Shown here piece after piece: positions 46,828-59,279 of a stretch of 64,000 nucleotides of DNA. Each line of letters begins with the position of its first letter. The stretch's first letter is position 1. Source of the DNA: Bugula neritina (Eukaryota > Bryozoa > Gymnolaemata > Cheilostomatida > Bugulidae); assembly GCA_964035545.1 (NCBI GenBank), contig OZ037766.1:32435773-32499772 (forward strand). The letters run 5' to 3'. The notes beneath the pieces were generated by a model that was not told the DNA's origin, searched no databases, and was given only the letters and a program-made list of their open reading frames with translations. The translations under genes were made by a program, and so were the position numbers.

Positions 46828-47128
46828 GACATGATGTGACAAGTGATTTGTGACATCATGTGACAAGTGACTTGTTATATGATGTGACAGGTGATTTGAG
46901 ACATGATGTGACAAGTGACTTGTGACATGATGTGACAAGTGACCTGTGACATGATGTGACAAGTGACTTGTCACATCATGTGACAAGTGATTTGTGCCAT
47001 GATGTGACAAGTGATTTGTGACATGATGTGACAAGTGACTTGTGACATGATGTGACAAGTGATTTGTGACATGATGTGACAAGTGATTTGTGCGATGATG
47101 TGACAAGTGACTTGTTATATGACACGCA
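46828..47128. repeat. 24-bp satellite
   Basis: About 12 copies of a unit built from gatgtgacaagtgacttgtg plus acat, with tgatttgtg variants. The minus-strand His/Ser-rich open frame at 46786-47223 is its translation. Confidence 0.95.
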
Positions 47129-47177
47129 TGCAACACATGAAGTAGGTGTTCATGCTGATACAACACAAAATTTGCTC

Positions 47178-48515
47178 TAGGGGTAAGGGGGGGGGGTGGG
47201 GGGGGGCACAACGGGTTTTGCATTTTTTGCTCTCATTCGTCTGTTTTTCGAATTACTAGTTCAATAATTTCTAGTCTAAATGCTGCATGTGTTGTCTGCT
47301 ACAGGTATCAATTAGTTGTTTCCATCTCTTTCACAACTTTCAGAATAATGAAATTTTCATGTTGAAAAAATCGGCCCATTGTGCCCCGGTACCGGGGTAC
47401 AATGGGCCACTGGGTGGGGCACAACAAATATATTGAAACTTTGCAGATTTTGTTGCATCTGATCTTTATTTATTTAATATTACAAATAAAACATTCTTTC
47501 AGATCTAAAGCAAAACTCATGTTTTAGCTGTGCAGTTTGTGCCGCCACGGATAGCAGAGGAAGGCAAAATCAAACAAACATCACTCGGTTCTACGGTGCC
47601 ATTATCATTACTGTTTAGAACTAAAAATGTTTTTTATTTACACTTCAGAGAAACTTTTATCAGAAAAAAAAACTTTAGTAACATGTACTACAACATTTTG
47701 GGTGGAATTTTTTCTATGAACTGTAGCTAAGGTGCATGGCTGAGGTTTGTGGCTGGAGTGCAAAAGGGAGAGGGGGGGGGAGCGAATGAGCAAATCACAA
47801 TTTATTTTAGTCAAATACATGTATATTCCCTCAATGATATAATATATGATGAATATCATGACTAGCTACTATATAGTAGCAATACAGCAGAGCATTTTGT
47901 ATTATGTATAAAATAGCAAAGCTTTAACCTCACCAGATGTATATATTAAGGGAGCTTCACCTTGTAGTTTTGTAGTCTTACCATGATGTACGTCTTTGAT
48001 ATTTTACAAAAAGGTCAGAAATGGCTATATCTATAGATTTTAGTAACATTTCAACCAACCTTTTGGGCAAACAAATTAATAACAGTGATCAGGGTACAAT
48101 AATCAGGTGGCCCATTGTGCCCCGGTCAGCGTGGCCCATTGTGCCCCGGATGGCCAAATTTAGCATAAATGTGCCTCAAGGAAAATTTATTTTAAAGTTT
48201 GCTGTTATACTAGTTAAGCAATGTAGAGACAAGCAATGGTAACAATATCAGTAAAATCTAGGCTTGTTGCCTTTGAGTGTAAAAAGTTATAAAGCTTTAA
48301 CGACATCTTAAAAATTTTACAAAAAGTAGGTAAAAACAGTTTTTCACTCATCTTTTCAACACGTATGTTCCGCAAGTGTTGAAACTACAATGACTGAATA
48401 TTTATGGCAATACCTTTTTATGAAAAAAAAATCACAACTTTAAGTCAATAAGTTTTCTCACAATTTGGCCGGCTTTTTGTACCCCTATGACCGTTGTGCC
48501 CCCCCCTTACCCCTA
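47178..48515. mobile_element. Probable non-autonomous DNA transposon with inverted ends, TA target duplication and subterminal repeats
   Basis: The left end reads TA GGGGTAAGGGG then a G run and CACAACGG. The right end reads CCGTTGTG, a C run, CTTACCCC TA, the inverse complement. TA flanks both ends, fitting a TA target-site duplication. Inside, a 17-base motif ggcccattgtgccccgg occurs at 47373, inverted at 47392-47408 (one mismatch), and again at 48109 and 48133. The first pair forms a near-perfect 36-base palindrome centred on ggtacc. No transposase-length frame is present, so it would move only with help from another element. Superfamily is not identified. Confidence 0.65.
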
Positions 48516-50079
48516 CTGCAAAACTTCCAAGGCAGCTTCAAATTGTCTTATATATATGAGCTGGAGCTAATGATTCAAAGAAAGTGCTATACATTTATAT
48601 ATAGCTTTCCGTTGCTATCTCAATTTAGTAAGAAAATTATTATTGGCTCTTAAGATCATTCTAGCTTGAAGAGATCTAATATGTCTTTTCACTATAAAAT
48701 GGAGGTGTTTTGATCTTTCAAGCATTCAAGGCATCTTCAGGCTTTTGTTAAAAAAATCTTTGAACATGTGGCCAATGGTATGAGTGCACACAACTATAAT
48801 TATATTTCGCTATACATGACTGTTTAGATTTTTATATTTGATATGGCTTATACCTCTTAAGAGACATTTTTTATATGCTTAAATATGAATAGAAAAATTT
48901 CTTCCATTGGCCAAAGATTGTAGTAACTGTTAGGGCACTAAAATCGGCGTCTCAGACGCAGCAAGGCAGCAGATTTCTCAGTGTGGTGTACTAAAAGAGT
49001 TGTGAATTATCCTCAGCTTTTAAACAAACAACTCGTTAGAAATTGTCTTCTGTTTACAGAATGCAATTTTAATTATTTTTAAGGCAAAAAAGCTAAAAAA
49101 AATATAAAACTATTCATTAACTTGCTGTAAAGTCAAAAATCTATACGCGCAGTCACCTGTGCGTTGCATTGCAACCAAAACACTTCATATAATTTTGCCA
49201 CATTATTAAAAGTTGTTTTCTTTTAAACTTCAGTTAAATTTGTGCAAAAACATCATGCCAATTTGAAAGTTTTTAAGATATACAATTATTAAACAATTAA
49301 AGCTGGGATTGTTGAATTGATAGAAAAAGTTGCAAAGAACTTTAATATGTAACAGAGTTGAGACTTTCTATTTCAAGCTAATTTATCTACTGAATCCTAT
49401 AAAAAAAGTTACTAAAACTACCAGAAGAATATAAATTACCAAGTAGTTCCTAATAACACAACAAAATTTTAATCAAGATGATTTATTAGCAATTGCTAGA
49501 AAATCTTAAAAATACTTTTCAAGAATTATATGCAGAAAAATGTTTTCACATTTTCAGAATTAGTTTTTACTCCAAGTCCATTACACACGAGCAACTTATA
49601 GAATGATGTAAAATAGACTTCCAAGAATATTCTAGTATATTTGGATGTCACATTAAAGTCAGCCTTCTCTTAGAAAAACTGAAATAGTTAATTGGTTTGG
49701 ATGCAGCGCAGCTATACATGAATTTGGCTAGACACAGTATGGGGTGTCAGTGTTGCTGGCATGTGTTAGAGCAGACGTTGACAAGCAATGCAAGTACTCT
49801 CTGCGTGTGACAGCTATATGTGGCAGCAGTGCAAAGTGCTGTCTCGACTGTTAAGCGGGATCACGTGGCAACCAGCCTCAACCTTTATTGTCTCGGAGAT
49901 CCACAAACAGATAAAGTCTGTGCGGCAGCACAGTATTTGTGAGATGAACTTTGATGCCTGAGTGGAAAAAACCTTCATGAGTTGTAAATTCAACAAAAAT
50001 AAACTAATGGAAAACAGATGAAGTGTGTTTGAGTGACTGTTCCCTTACAGCAACTTGGGTAAATGCCAAGAGAAAATTT

Positions 50080-50082
<3 letters not shown>
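48516..50082. other. Non-coding region with a less AT-rich island
   Basis: Mostly AT-rich. About 49700-49990 is visibly richer in G and C (for example cactatttgtgag flanked by ctgtgcggcagc and gcgggatcacgtggc), but no gene family is recognised on either strand. It could be a regulatory element, a non-coding exon or an old repeat. Confidence 0.4.
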
Positions 50083-50110
<28 letters not shown>

Positions 50111-50374
50111 GTGCGTGTGTGCGTGTGTGCGTGTGTGCGTGTGTGCGTGTGTGCGTGTGTGCGTGTGTGCGTGTGTGCGTGTGTGCGTGTGTGCGTGTGT
50201 GCGTGTGTGCGTGTGTGCGTGTGTGCGTGTGTGCGTGTGTGCGTGTGTGCGTGTGTGCGTGTGTGCGTGTGTGCGTGTGTGCGTGTGTGCGTGTGTGCGT
50301 GTGTGCGTGTGTGCGTGTGTGCGTGTGTGCGTGTGTGCGTGTGTGCGTGTGTGCGTGTGTGTGTGTGTGTGTGT
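50083..50374. repeat. (GTGTGTGC)n octanucleotide satellite
   Basis: Roughly 32 near-perfect octamers with pure GT at both ends. The frames reading CVRVCVCA and HTHTRTHA are repeat translations. Confidence 0.97.
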
Positions 50375-51224
50375 TATCAGCAATATCTTAGAGGTTTGGC
50401 TGTTGAAAACAAAATGTAGAATAAAAGCATGCAGCATATTAATAATGTTTGATTCACACATACCAGCCAAGTGCACTCTAACCTGAGGAAACTTAAGGGT
50501 AGAATAAAATGGATGACTCAGTTGTAAAATTCTGCACTCGTTGACTGTTCTAAAAATATAAAAGTATAAATAACAAATTCTTATAACAAGGAAGCCTCAG
50601 GCCATAAAAGAGAAAGGCTGCAGGATGGTACTGAACTGGTATACCCACATGAACTTACAGAGGCTAAGAAGTTATGATGGAAAAAAGCTAAAAGCCTACT
50701 CTTAGTTCGTGCATACTTTACATTGCTCTGAATGGAATGATTTAGATTAATTACTTCAGAATGCTTTACCTGTTCCAAATTATAGAATTCATTGAGTGAC
50801 ATTCACACTTTACTTTGACTTTATTATTCTTTGTGTGTTAATGCTGCATGACTTTGAGTTGAAGCACTAATTGGTATGTTGTAGGCAAATCTGTTAGTGC
50901 ACTGTTATAAACACTCGGCTCAGCATTCTACAATAACATAATTGCATATGTGAAGAAACTTATTTTTAAATAGGCTACTAAATTTTATAGCCTTTTTATA
51001 CTAAAAATAAGCTTGAAACATAATATTATCTAATTGAAATTTAATTGCAACAAATTTAGAATTTTTATAAATAAACCACTGTTTCTTTGTTCTATTTACA
51101 TTATTTAGATTCAACATTATTCTCTATAAATAATATGTTTTTCCCCTTTATTCATCTTATGTAACATGCTATATTAAAATGCAATATAACATTATATAAC
51201 ACAATATTACAGACTCACAAAAAT
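50375..51224. other. Non-coding AT-rich spacer
   Basis: No gene, repeat or RNA recognised. A short open frame at 50581-50802 on the minus strand has no supporting features. Confidence 0.45.
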
Positions 51225-51412
51225 GTTTAAAGTCTCAATTTCTGTGAACACCCAAATGGAAAGGGTTTCCTTAAGACTTGTTTTCTATTGTGGCACAAAA
51301 GTACCCTGGTAGAATGCCCTTCCTAACATCGCCAATGGCCTTTATTGAACCAAGCTGACTTTGTATTTACTTTAAGTCAGTGATCTAAACACTATGCCAT
51401 GGCTTCTCTCAA
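51225..51412 (-). mobile_element. tRNA-derived SINE copy
   Basis: Read on the minus strand it starts gccatggcatagtgtttaga, an A-box-like sequence, then tcactgact, a B-box-like ggttcaataa, followed by gaagggcattctaccagggt and tttgtgccacaatag. It shares the order of these blocks with the copy at 34505-34735. An AT-rich simple repeat sits at the head side (51413-51715). Confidence 0.65.
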
Positions 51413-51715
51413 AATAATATAGTATAATAAAAAAATATAGTGTAGTATAATTTGCTATAGTATAATATATTATCATATATAATAATATAATATAATTTAA
51501 TATAATATAATATAAAGTAATATTATCTGATATAATACAATATAAAACAATGTTATATATGATATAATACAGCTTAATTATATAACACAATATATTACAA
51601 TATAATATAATGTAACATAGCATAGCATGATAGTACAACATATTATAATGTAATAATATAATGCAATATAATGTAAATAATATAATATTTTAAGATAATA
51701 TAATATTTTTAAAGC
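51413..51715. repeat. TATAATA-rich simple sequence
   Basis: Irregular tataatataat and related units over about 300 bases next to the SINE. Confidence 0.75.
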
Positions 51716-52126
51716 AAACCCAACATTGATAGGGAGTTGCTTTCCCACTATAACTGCAACAGCGCAGTAACGACTGACCTAGAGGCAAGGGCATACACTT
51801 TGTCACATGATCTGAATGATATCTTTGTGAATTGCAGATTATGACTGTTCAAATAAGCTGCCAATTCACTTTCACATAGATGCCCTATTGTCATGCACAC
51901 ATCCATTAATCACCGGTGTACTATAAATAGCTTTTGTTCAATGTATTGAGCCATTTTAGTAATTTCCTTTTATACCAAATATTATTAATATAAAGTGTGG
52001 CCATTCAATACCACCTGCTAGCTGAGTGCAGACGAACTACTGGAGCAGACGGTAATTGCTGGTCATGTGACTATTATTCAACAAGTAAGAAATCTTGCAG
52101 CCATGCATACCTGTCTGACAGAGTAC

Positions 52127-52134
52127 TATATAAG
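52127..52134 (+). promoter_or_regulatory. TATA box of arylsulfatase B gene
   Basis: TATATAAG lies 55 bases before the ATG at 52182, which leaves a short 5' UTR of about 25 bases if initiation is at the usual distance. It is the clearest core promoter in the window. Confidence 0.6.
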
Positions 52135-52181
52135 CGTGTAGATACTAGACCAGCTCTACATTTTTAAAAGGAAAATTCATC

Positions 52182-55100
52182 ATGAGTCTGACATTGATGC
52201 TGCCTCTGTGTGGCATGCTAACAACAGTATCGGCAGCAAAGCAACCCAACATTATATTCATCATGGCTGATGACCTAGGTGAGTACATCGTAATTTATAT
52301 TTTATTGCAAACAAAATTTTGCTTATTATTATTAACTTTCATAAATTGCCAGAAATATTGGCAAGAATGGGCTGTAAACATATAACTTCTTACTGTTTAC
52401 ACTTTCTCTTTACGAACAGCTACAGTTTGGGATTTCAGGGCTGCTGCTTGTTATAGCCAGAATAATTGCTACACAATTTGTAAAACGATGCATTGTAATG
52501 TTAAGGCAGTAGCTCTAAACTGCAAGATCGTGTTGGGAAACTTACGTATATATCAGCCTATTTTAATATAACAATAATATTCTAAGGGATGTAATTAAGT
52601 CAGGTTGCCATTGTTTTAACTGTAAGAAATCAAACACCTACTTTAGGCAACACAAAACCCTGTAGTAATTTGGTTGTTATAGTTGTTAGCTTTTTACATC
52701 AAGTTAAATGTGATTCTTGTATTATACTATTTTGAAAAAGAAATTTTAAATATTGATTATTTATTTAAGGCTGTAATGTACTGAATGTCAGAAAACTTCA
52801 ACTCTCACGGTGGTGATATCTTCTGAAATCTTATAGCATACTTCTAGACCTGGCACTTTTTCGTCCTTCCACTTTCCTCATAATAAATATGAACTTTTTT
52901 GACCATTTAAAAGCCTTTTACAAAAAAAAACAAAGGCTGTATAGTTGATTTACTAAAATAGTTATTGTAATTAAAGACACTATAGCGGTTGTGGAAAATA
53001 GAACCTTTAATATCATAAGATGGTGGCAGTAAAATAGACTCTTTGTGTTTAGGCTGGAATGATGTGGGTTTCCACAACCCAAAACTAAAGACTCCAAACA
53101 TGAATTGGTTGGCTAAAGAAGGAATAGAACTAACCAATCACTACGCACAGCCTCTTTGCTCGCCGTAATGTGTTAATATTTATTCCTAAATTTTGTAATA
53201 CAGATTGCTGAATATAGCAGCACCATGGTATTATAATACAGCCTCTCTTTGAAGTCGCTTTTTACTGTAACTAAAAGTCCAGCTAAATGCTTGCTTATAC
53301 TAAAGATTGCTTTCAAAACTATAATATTTCACAGTCAATAATTAGTATAGTAAGTATAGTAAATATATAGTAAGGGTATTATAGTAAGTATAGTATAAGT
53401 ATAGTGAGTATAGTGAGTATATAGTAAGTATAAAATAGTAAGTATAGTTTAAGTGTTATTATAGTGTGTGTGCCCCATACAATAAGCTGCACTATATATT
53501 CTTAAAGATACCAAAACCTGCTACTACTTTGTATAGTCTATGAATATGTTGTATTTATAAGAATATTACGTAAGATATATTAGGATTGCAATTTAATAAA
53601 AAGAATTCAGTATTATATTACAGCTGACATAAATAATCTAACTTCAAGCTACAATTTCCTGAAATAACAATATGCTGCCTTTTCCAGGTCAAGGTCGGCG
53701 TTGATGACAGGGAAGTACCCGTCTATGAATGGTCTCAGTGTAAGTTTCTGAGCTATATTAGCCTCTGCCCCTTTTTGAGTTGAGTGAGATTTTTAGCTAC
53801 TAGCATGTGGCCCTTATTAAGAAAACTTTTATGAATATATTATATATTTATATAAACTATATTTCAATTTTAATATGTTATTAATTGTTTAAATAAAAAT
53901 GATGCAATATTTTTTAAAAATATTTCGTTTAAGGAGAGAAATTATGTAAAATGGTATAAAAACTGCATGCTTTGTAGTTTATTATATATTTAGTCTGCTA
54001 GTTTACATGATCCTATTTATAGATTGCTCAACACAATACGAGTGATTGTAGAACTTCGAGTGGTTAAAACTTTATAGCCAGTCTTGTACTACTTAATATT
54101 TAGATGCATCTGTCATGTATACAACACTATACTATGCTACCATAATTACTACTTTCGTGGTATTTCATGTAACTTTAGTCCTCTATAATTATCCCACTGA
54201 GTCACAATAACTTGTTCAAATCTTAAACATAATAACAACTCAATTAAAATATTTCTCCATATTTAACTACAAGTTATTATGTTATTGCACCTATATATAT
54301 ATATATATATAAGAATTAGTTTAGAAATCAAGATTTCTGGGATTTTTGATTTTATCACTTTAACACATACATGCTGTTATTTTGATACCCAGTCTTTGGT
54401 TAAACCTATAAAATAGCTATGCACTAAACTTAGCTTACTATACAGTATACCTATATACTGTTTCTATTTTAGCAACTAGTCCTTTGCCCTTTGAGTAAAA
54501 GTTGTCTTCCCCTAGAACACAAAATCCTCCCTCAATACCTCAAAGAGCTGGGTTATGCGACCAAATATGTTGGAAAGTAGGTATTATAAAGGCAGCAATG
54601 CCATTTTGGTTATAAGGTAGTTCAAATTAAGAGAATGTTGTGTAAATACTACTTTGTAACATAATTTAGACTATAGTGTTCAAAATATTTACTTTCAGAT
54701 GGCATTTGGGAGACTGCCACGAGAGTTGTCTGCCCACTAACAGAGGTATAGATGAGTTTAGAGGAATCCTGTTTGGTCAAGCTGATCACTTTACTTGGGG
54801 TTTGTCTTTTCTAATTTATCTTTATAGTTATATAATCATTTCAATGTTATATAATATGCAAATGTTTAGCTGTTGGATCATCATCTTCCATAAAACTAAC
54901 TCTTCAGATGTTTTGCAGAGTTTGGAGGAGTAGTAAACAGATATATTAACGATTCTGTTTCTCTTAGGAACCTTGGAACACATTTGTCAGTAAGTCATAG
55001 TTACCTTCCTTTTGCTAGCAGCTATTCAAGCTATTTCTAATGTCAATAAATGTTGATACATGAATAAATGTTGATATGAGTAACTGTTGATATGAATAAC

Positions 55101-58100
55101 TGTTGATATATAAGTAACTGTTGATATGACAAACTGTTGATACGAATAACCGTTGATATGACAAACTGTTGATATGAATAACTGTTGATATGAATAACTG
55201 TTGATATGAGTAACTGTTGATATGACAAACTGTTGATATGAATAACTGTTGATATGACAAACTGTTGATATGAACCACTGTTGATATGGGTAACTGTTGA
55301 TATGAATAACTGTTGATATGAATAACTGTTGATATGAATAACTGTTGATATGAGTAACTGTTGATATGAGTAACTATTGATATGACAAACTGTTGATATA
55401 ACTAAGTGTTGATGTAACTCTAAAGTCAATGTCTCAAATATATAAACAAAACTCATTTTGTGCAGCTTTTAGAGAAATCTGATGCAAGGGAGATGATCAC
55501 AGCTCACAAAGGCAATGATTCCCCACTGTTTATGGTGGTATCTACTACAGCCCCGCACACTCCTCTAAAGGTCGGTGAGGTTCTCTACTAACACAGCGGT
55601 TGCCTAGCAACAGCTAGTATATGCTGAGATGCTAGCTCAGACTCTCCAATTACAAGTTTGAAAATGTTTTGCTTTACAAATGATGCTAAGTAGCTGAAAT
55701 ACCTGTCTCAATAGTTTTCGAGTATTTTGTTAAATTATTAGACACTACTAACAGTAGTTTATGATATTAGCGATGGGATTCTACTTCATTACAAGGTACA
55801 CTGGTATACTTTTTGAAAATATACTTGATGCACATATTTTATGTTATTTTTAGTTTAATTGTGTGCTCCTATGGGAAATGCATGGTATGGTATCAACAAA
55901 TGATATACAATTGGCATCTATGCTATATGAACATAAGGAAATAACAGCCTTTTTATGCTTCGAATCTTTTCTTATTAAAGAGCACTTAACTCCAACTAGT
56001 ACTTGTTTTCAGGTCACACCAGATATGTTAAAGACTCATGAATTTCTGAATAGCAGTGACCCAGAAACGACAGCTCGTAGGAAATATTTGGGTAAGTAAC
56101 ATTGCCTTGTTCTGTGTCTTGGGTAAGTAACATTAACTTATTCTATATCCTACTGTAAGTGTGGCAGAATATCGTCTGTATATTATTATAAAGTAGATTA
56201 TCTCCCCAGGTCTGGTCTCAGCTGTTGATGACATCATAGGGGAAACCATACAGTCTCTGAAAAATGCCGATCTCTACAATAACTCTGTTATAATCTTCAC
56301 ATCAGACGTAAGTGAAAGCTAAAATAAGAATGCAATTAAATGTTGAGATGTCAGTTTTCACTTGGCTTGAGTTGCAAAATTCTAGCTTTATTACTCCTTG
56401 GATTTGCAACTTTTTGCGTTGCTGTTTTTTAAAGTCAAATATTCACTGCTTAAACTGATGAGTAAGCAATGCTTTGCATTCACCTTTATACATGGTTCAT
56501 TAAGAAGCTCATGCTTGTCACAGCTGTGGATGTGTGGGGACAACTCCTGATAGTGTGCTATAACATGAAACTCTTTTTTGTGTGTTTAAATTGACACTAT
56601 TGGTATTAATATTACACCTTATGGCCTTTTTTTATTGCCTTACCTTGCAAAGTATCACCATGTATATAAAGTAGCACTGCCTAATGACATTATAGAACAT
56701 AGCATTAAATAATAAGGCAGTATAGTAGCATTACATATTAGTATCATAGAATAATATATCTTTGCTATTAGCTGTTGTAGCTGGCAGTCATCAATACAAA
56801 TACTAAAGCTGCATGGAGTAAGATTGAGTGATGAAAATCACCACTTGGTTGTGATTAATTAAAGGCTAGTATATTACCGGATAACAATTAATGCAATTAG
56901 TCAAATGCTTATATTTAAGTTGTTTGTATTTGTTGGATTTACACAGAATGGTGGAACCAGCCTTCCATTTAACATCCGAGGTTTCACAACAGAAGCAGCA
57001 GCAAATAACTATCCCCTAAGGAGTGGAAAAGGCAGCATGCTAGAAGGGGGTGTAAAAGTACCAACTCTATACTTCGATACTCGTCTTCCACAAAAATACG
57101 CTGGGACTAAACGAGACTTCTTAATGCACATCTCTGATTGGTTGCCTACAATGATGCAACTGGCTGGAAATGATAACTTGGGTGAGCTTCTATAATAATG
57201 GTTTCATAATATAACACTATTTCTTTGTCTTTGCATGTTATATGTATGTATATACTATTCAGTGATGTGACTGGATAGAAGTTAAACAATTGGTACACAT
57301 GCTACAATGAATGTTCTATAAGCAGCTCCGAGTTGGTGGTGAATGAGTGCAGTTGATTGAGGGGTTTCGAGTTGGAAGTTGGGAACGTAACACCAAATTT
57401 CAGACCCCCTCTACCCCCTCCTAAACTACTGCACTCATTCACCACCAACTTAGAGCTACTTATATAGAAACATTCTTCTACATAACTAAACAATTTCTAG
57501 TTTACTGTTGCTAATAGAAATTGTAACAAAACTGTAATAAGCTGTTGAAAGTTTCAATCCTTATATAATTAATTATATTACTCATCGCATAACTTTATTT
57601 CTTATAGATAGTGTTGTTTTTGCTGATTATAATTAATGTATATTATAAAATACTTCTGAAAGCATGTAATGTTAAATACTGTAAGATTTCTTGTTTATAA
57701 AATATTGTTGGGTTGAAAAATGTAAAAGTTTTCTTTAAGTTGTTGACAGTTTTAAATCTAATTCACGAGAATCAAAGTTATTAAATTGCTAAACCTTTCA
57801 CTTTCTCTACTTTTAGAATTTTAGAACTTTAAATATCTATTTTTAGATGACACAATTGATGGTGTATCCCAATACCATAACTTAGGAGAGAACTACAGTG
57901 ATCAGAACAAGTATCACACCCGACAGGGGGCGCTGCTTTCCTTAACAGATTATTCGGCAGCAAATCCACTGACTTCATGTGGAGATGCTGATACTGCCTT
58001 CAGGTTAGTTGCTTCTTGGAGTTGTGCTACATTTGCATAAATTTCAGTTGCTTGCAGGTAATAAATCTGAAATGCAATTGCAGATTTTAAAGGATGACTA

Positions 58101-59279
58101 ATATTATATAGTTAATGACTTTAAATAGATTCATTGTATTGCTCTTAAAAAGTTTAAATTTATTTGTTCTTTGATAAAATTATACAGAAAAAGAAACACT
58201 GAATTGGGAGTATTAAAAGAAAAACTAAATAGTATTACATAGATTTTGTCTCTTGGCGTGAAAATAGTAAAGTAACGCATATTAAAATGGTATTTCAAAA
58301 TATTGACTTATATAGCTACTAATAACCATACTATTTACAAATATTGTTTTTCACCTAAAAAAATCCTACAAATGTTTATAGGATTATATACTATATATTA
58401 AATAAAATTTGTATTTATGTTCCTGCATAATATTATATTCATATATTGAAATATTGGAAATTTAATTTCAAAGTATAGTTTTCATATGTTTCTTATACTT
58501 TTTACCTGTAAAGATGTTAAAGGTGTACATTTAAAATAGGTTTGAAGATTGGAAATTACTGTACGGCACAGAATCTGGAGTAGTGAGTCACAGCGTGCCA
58601 ACTGAGTGGGTGAAACCTGTAGAGTCTCCAGAACTTCCGGATATCACAGGGGATTCTTGTTTCAGGTTGGATGAGGAGGGAAACCAGGTACTAAGATGTC
58701 TCTTCAACCTGAAAGGTGAATCTAAACTCAGTTAATTAATCTTTTAACTGCAAAAGTTAGATAACCTTTTGATTGATGTCATAGCATATATGTATGTGGT
58801 ATTTAATAGCATATGATATTTATATTAGTAATTCAGATTTAAAATAAACTCACAAATCATAATTATGTTGCACTTATTTTTATATCTCGCAAAGGTTTTT
58901 AAACAACAATAATTTATAGAATTCAAAAACGCATTGCCAATTTCAATTTTCATTGGAAAATAAATTATTTTTATCGCAATTTGCGTGTTCAAAGTAGCAT
59001 TGTGTTTGCTTCATTAAAATTTGCCTTAAATTTTTTGTAGACGATCCATATGAACAGAGAAATCTGTATGACCTTCACCCTGAGGTCGTGAGTAAGATGA
59101 TCAAGATGATAGACAGAGAAAAGAGGAAAAGAGTGCAGAACATTTTCAAAGTAACTTTAGGAGCAAATAATGTGACTACGCACACACATGTCGGCCATCT
59201 TGTTCCGAGGAGTGACTACTGCAATCCCCTGACCGACTTCCCTTTACAGCCCGCTCACGCTTCCTGCAATGCGACTTAA
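52182..59279 (+). CDS. Arylsulfatase B-like enzyme, gene B (13 exons, 541 aa)
   Basis: Paralogue of the gene at 26520. Exons: 52182-52278, 53053-53164, 53688-53739, 54473-54576, 54699-54799, 54919-54989, 55466-55570, 56013-56091, 56210-56307, 56947-57181, 57847-58003, 58540-58715, 59041-59279; phases agree (1626 nt). Intron positions and phases equal those of gene A. Most exons have identical length; exons 6, 10 and 13 differ. It keeps the signal peptide, ADDLGWNDVG, CSPSR with the formylglycine cysteine at 68, KWHLG, DNGG and NNYPLRSGKGSMLEGG. The tail ends HASCNAT and lacks the extra Cys-rich segment of gene A. Exons 9, 12 and the 3' half of 10 are almost identical in DNA to gene A, while 8, 11 and 13 have diverged. 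It is predicted to be an active secreted or lysosomal sulfatase of unknown substrate. Confidence 0.93.
53338..53455. repeat. Agtatagta simple repeat in sulfatase B intron 2
   Basis: Imperfect agtatagtaagtatag units, about 170 bases after the donor at 53165. Confidence 0.8.
55040..55420. repeat. 16-bp minisatellite in sulfatase B intron 6
   Basis: About 23 copies of tgttgatatgaataac with gacaaac and gagtaac variants. Minus-strand frames with repeated SYQQL are artefacts. Confidence 0.95.
56085..56150. repeat. Two-copy duplication of the 5' splice site, sulfatase B intron 8
   Basis: The sequence ttgggtaagtaacatt at the exon 8 donor (56092) recurs about 28 bases downstream, giving two equal-strength donors. 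The first fits the exon length of gene A. Confidence 0.85.
57300..57482. mobile_element. Foldback/MITE-like element in sulfatase B intron 10
   Basis: The left arm has agttggtggtgaatgagtgc and the right arm its complement gcactcattcaccaccaact, with flanking parts (tctataagcagctc against gagctacttatataga) also pairing. Arms are about 60 bases around a loop holding aagttgggaacgtaacacca. It carries no coding sequence. Confidence 0.75.

Noticed and set aside
46786-47223. His/Ser-rich minus-strand protein
   Set aside because: It is the 24-bp satellite plus the transposon end.
50023-50486. Several frames of alternating Cys/Val or His/Thr
   Set aside because: They are translations of the GTGTGTGC satellite.
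55015-55456. Minus-strand frames with repeated INSYSYQQL
   Set aside because: They are the 16-bp array in sulfatase B intron 6, antisense to the gene.
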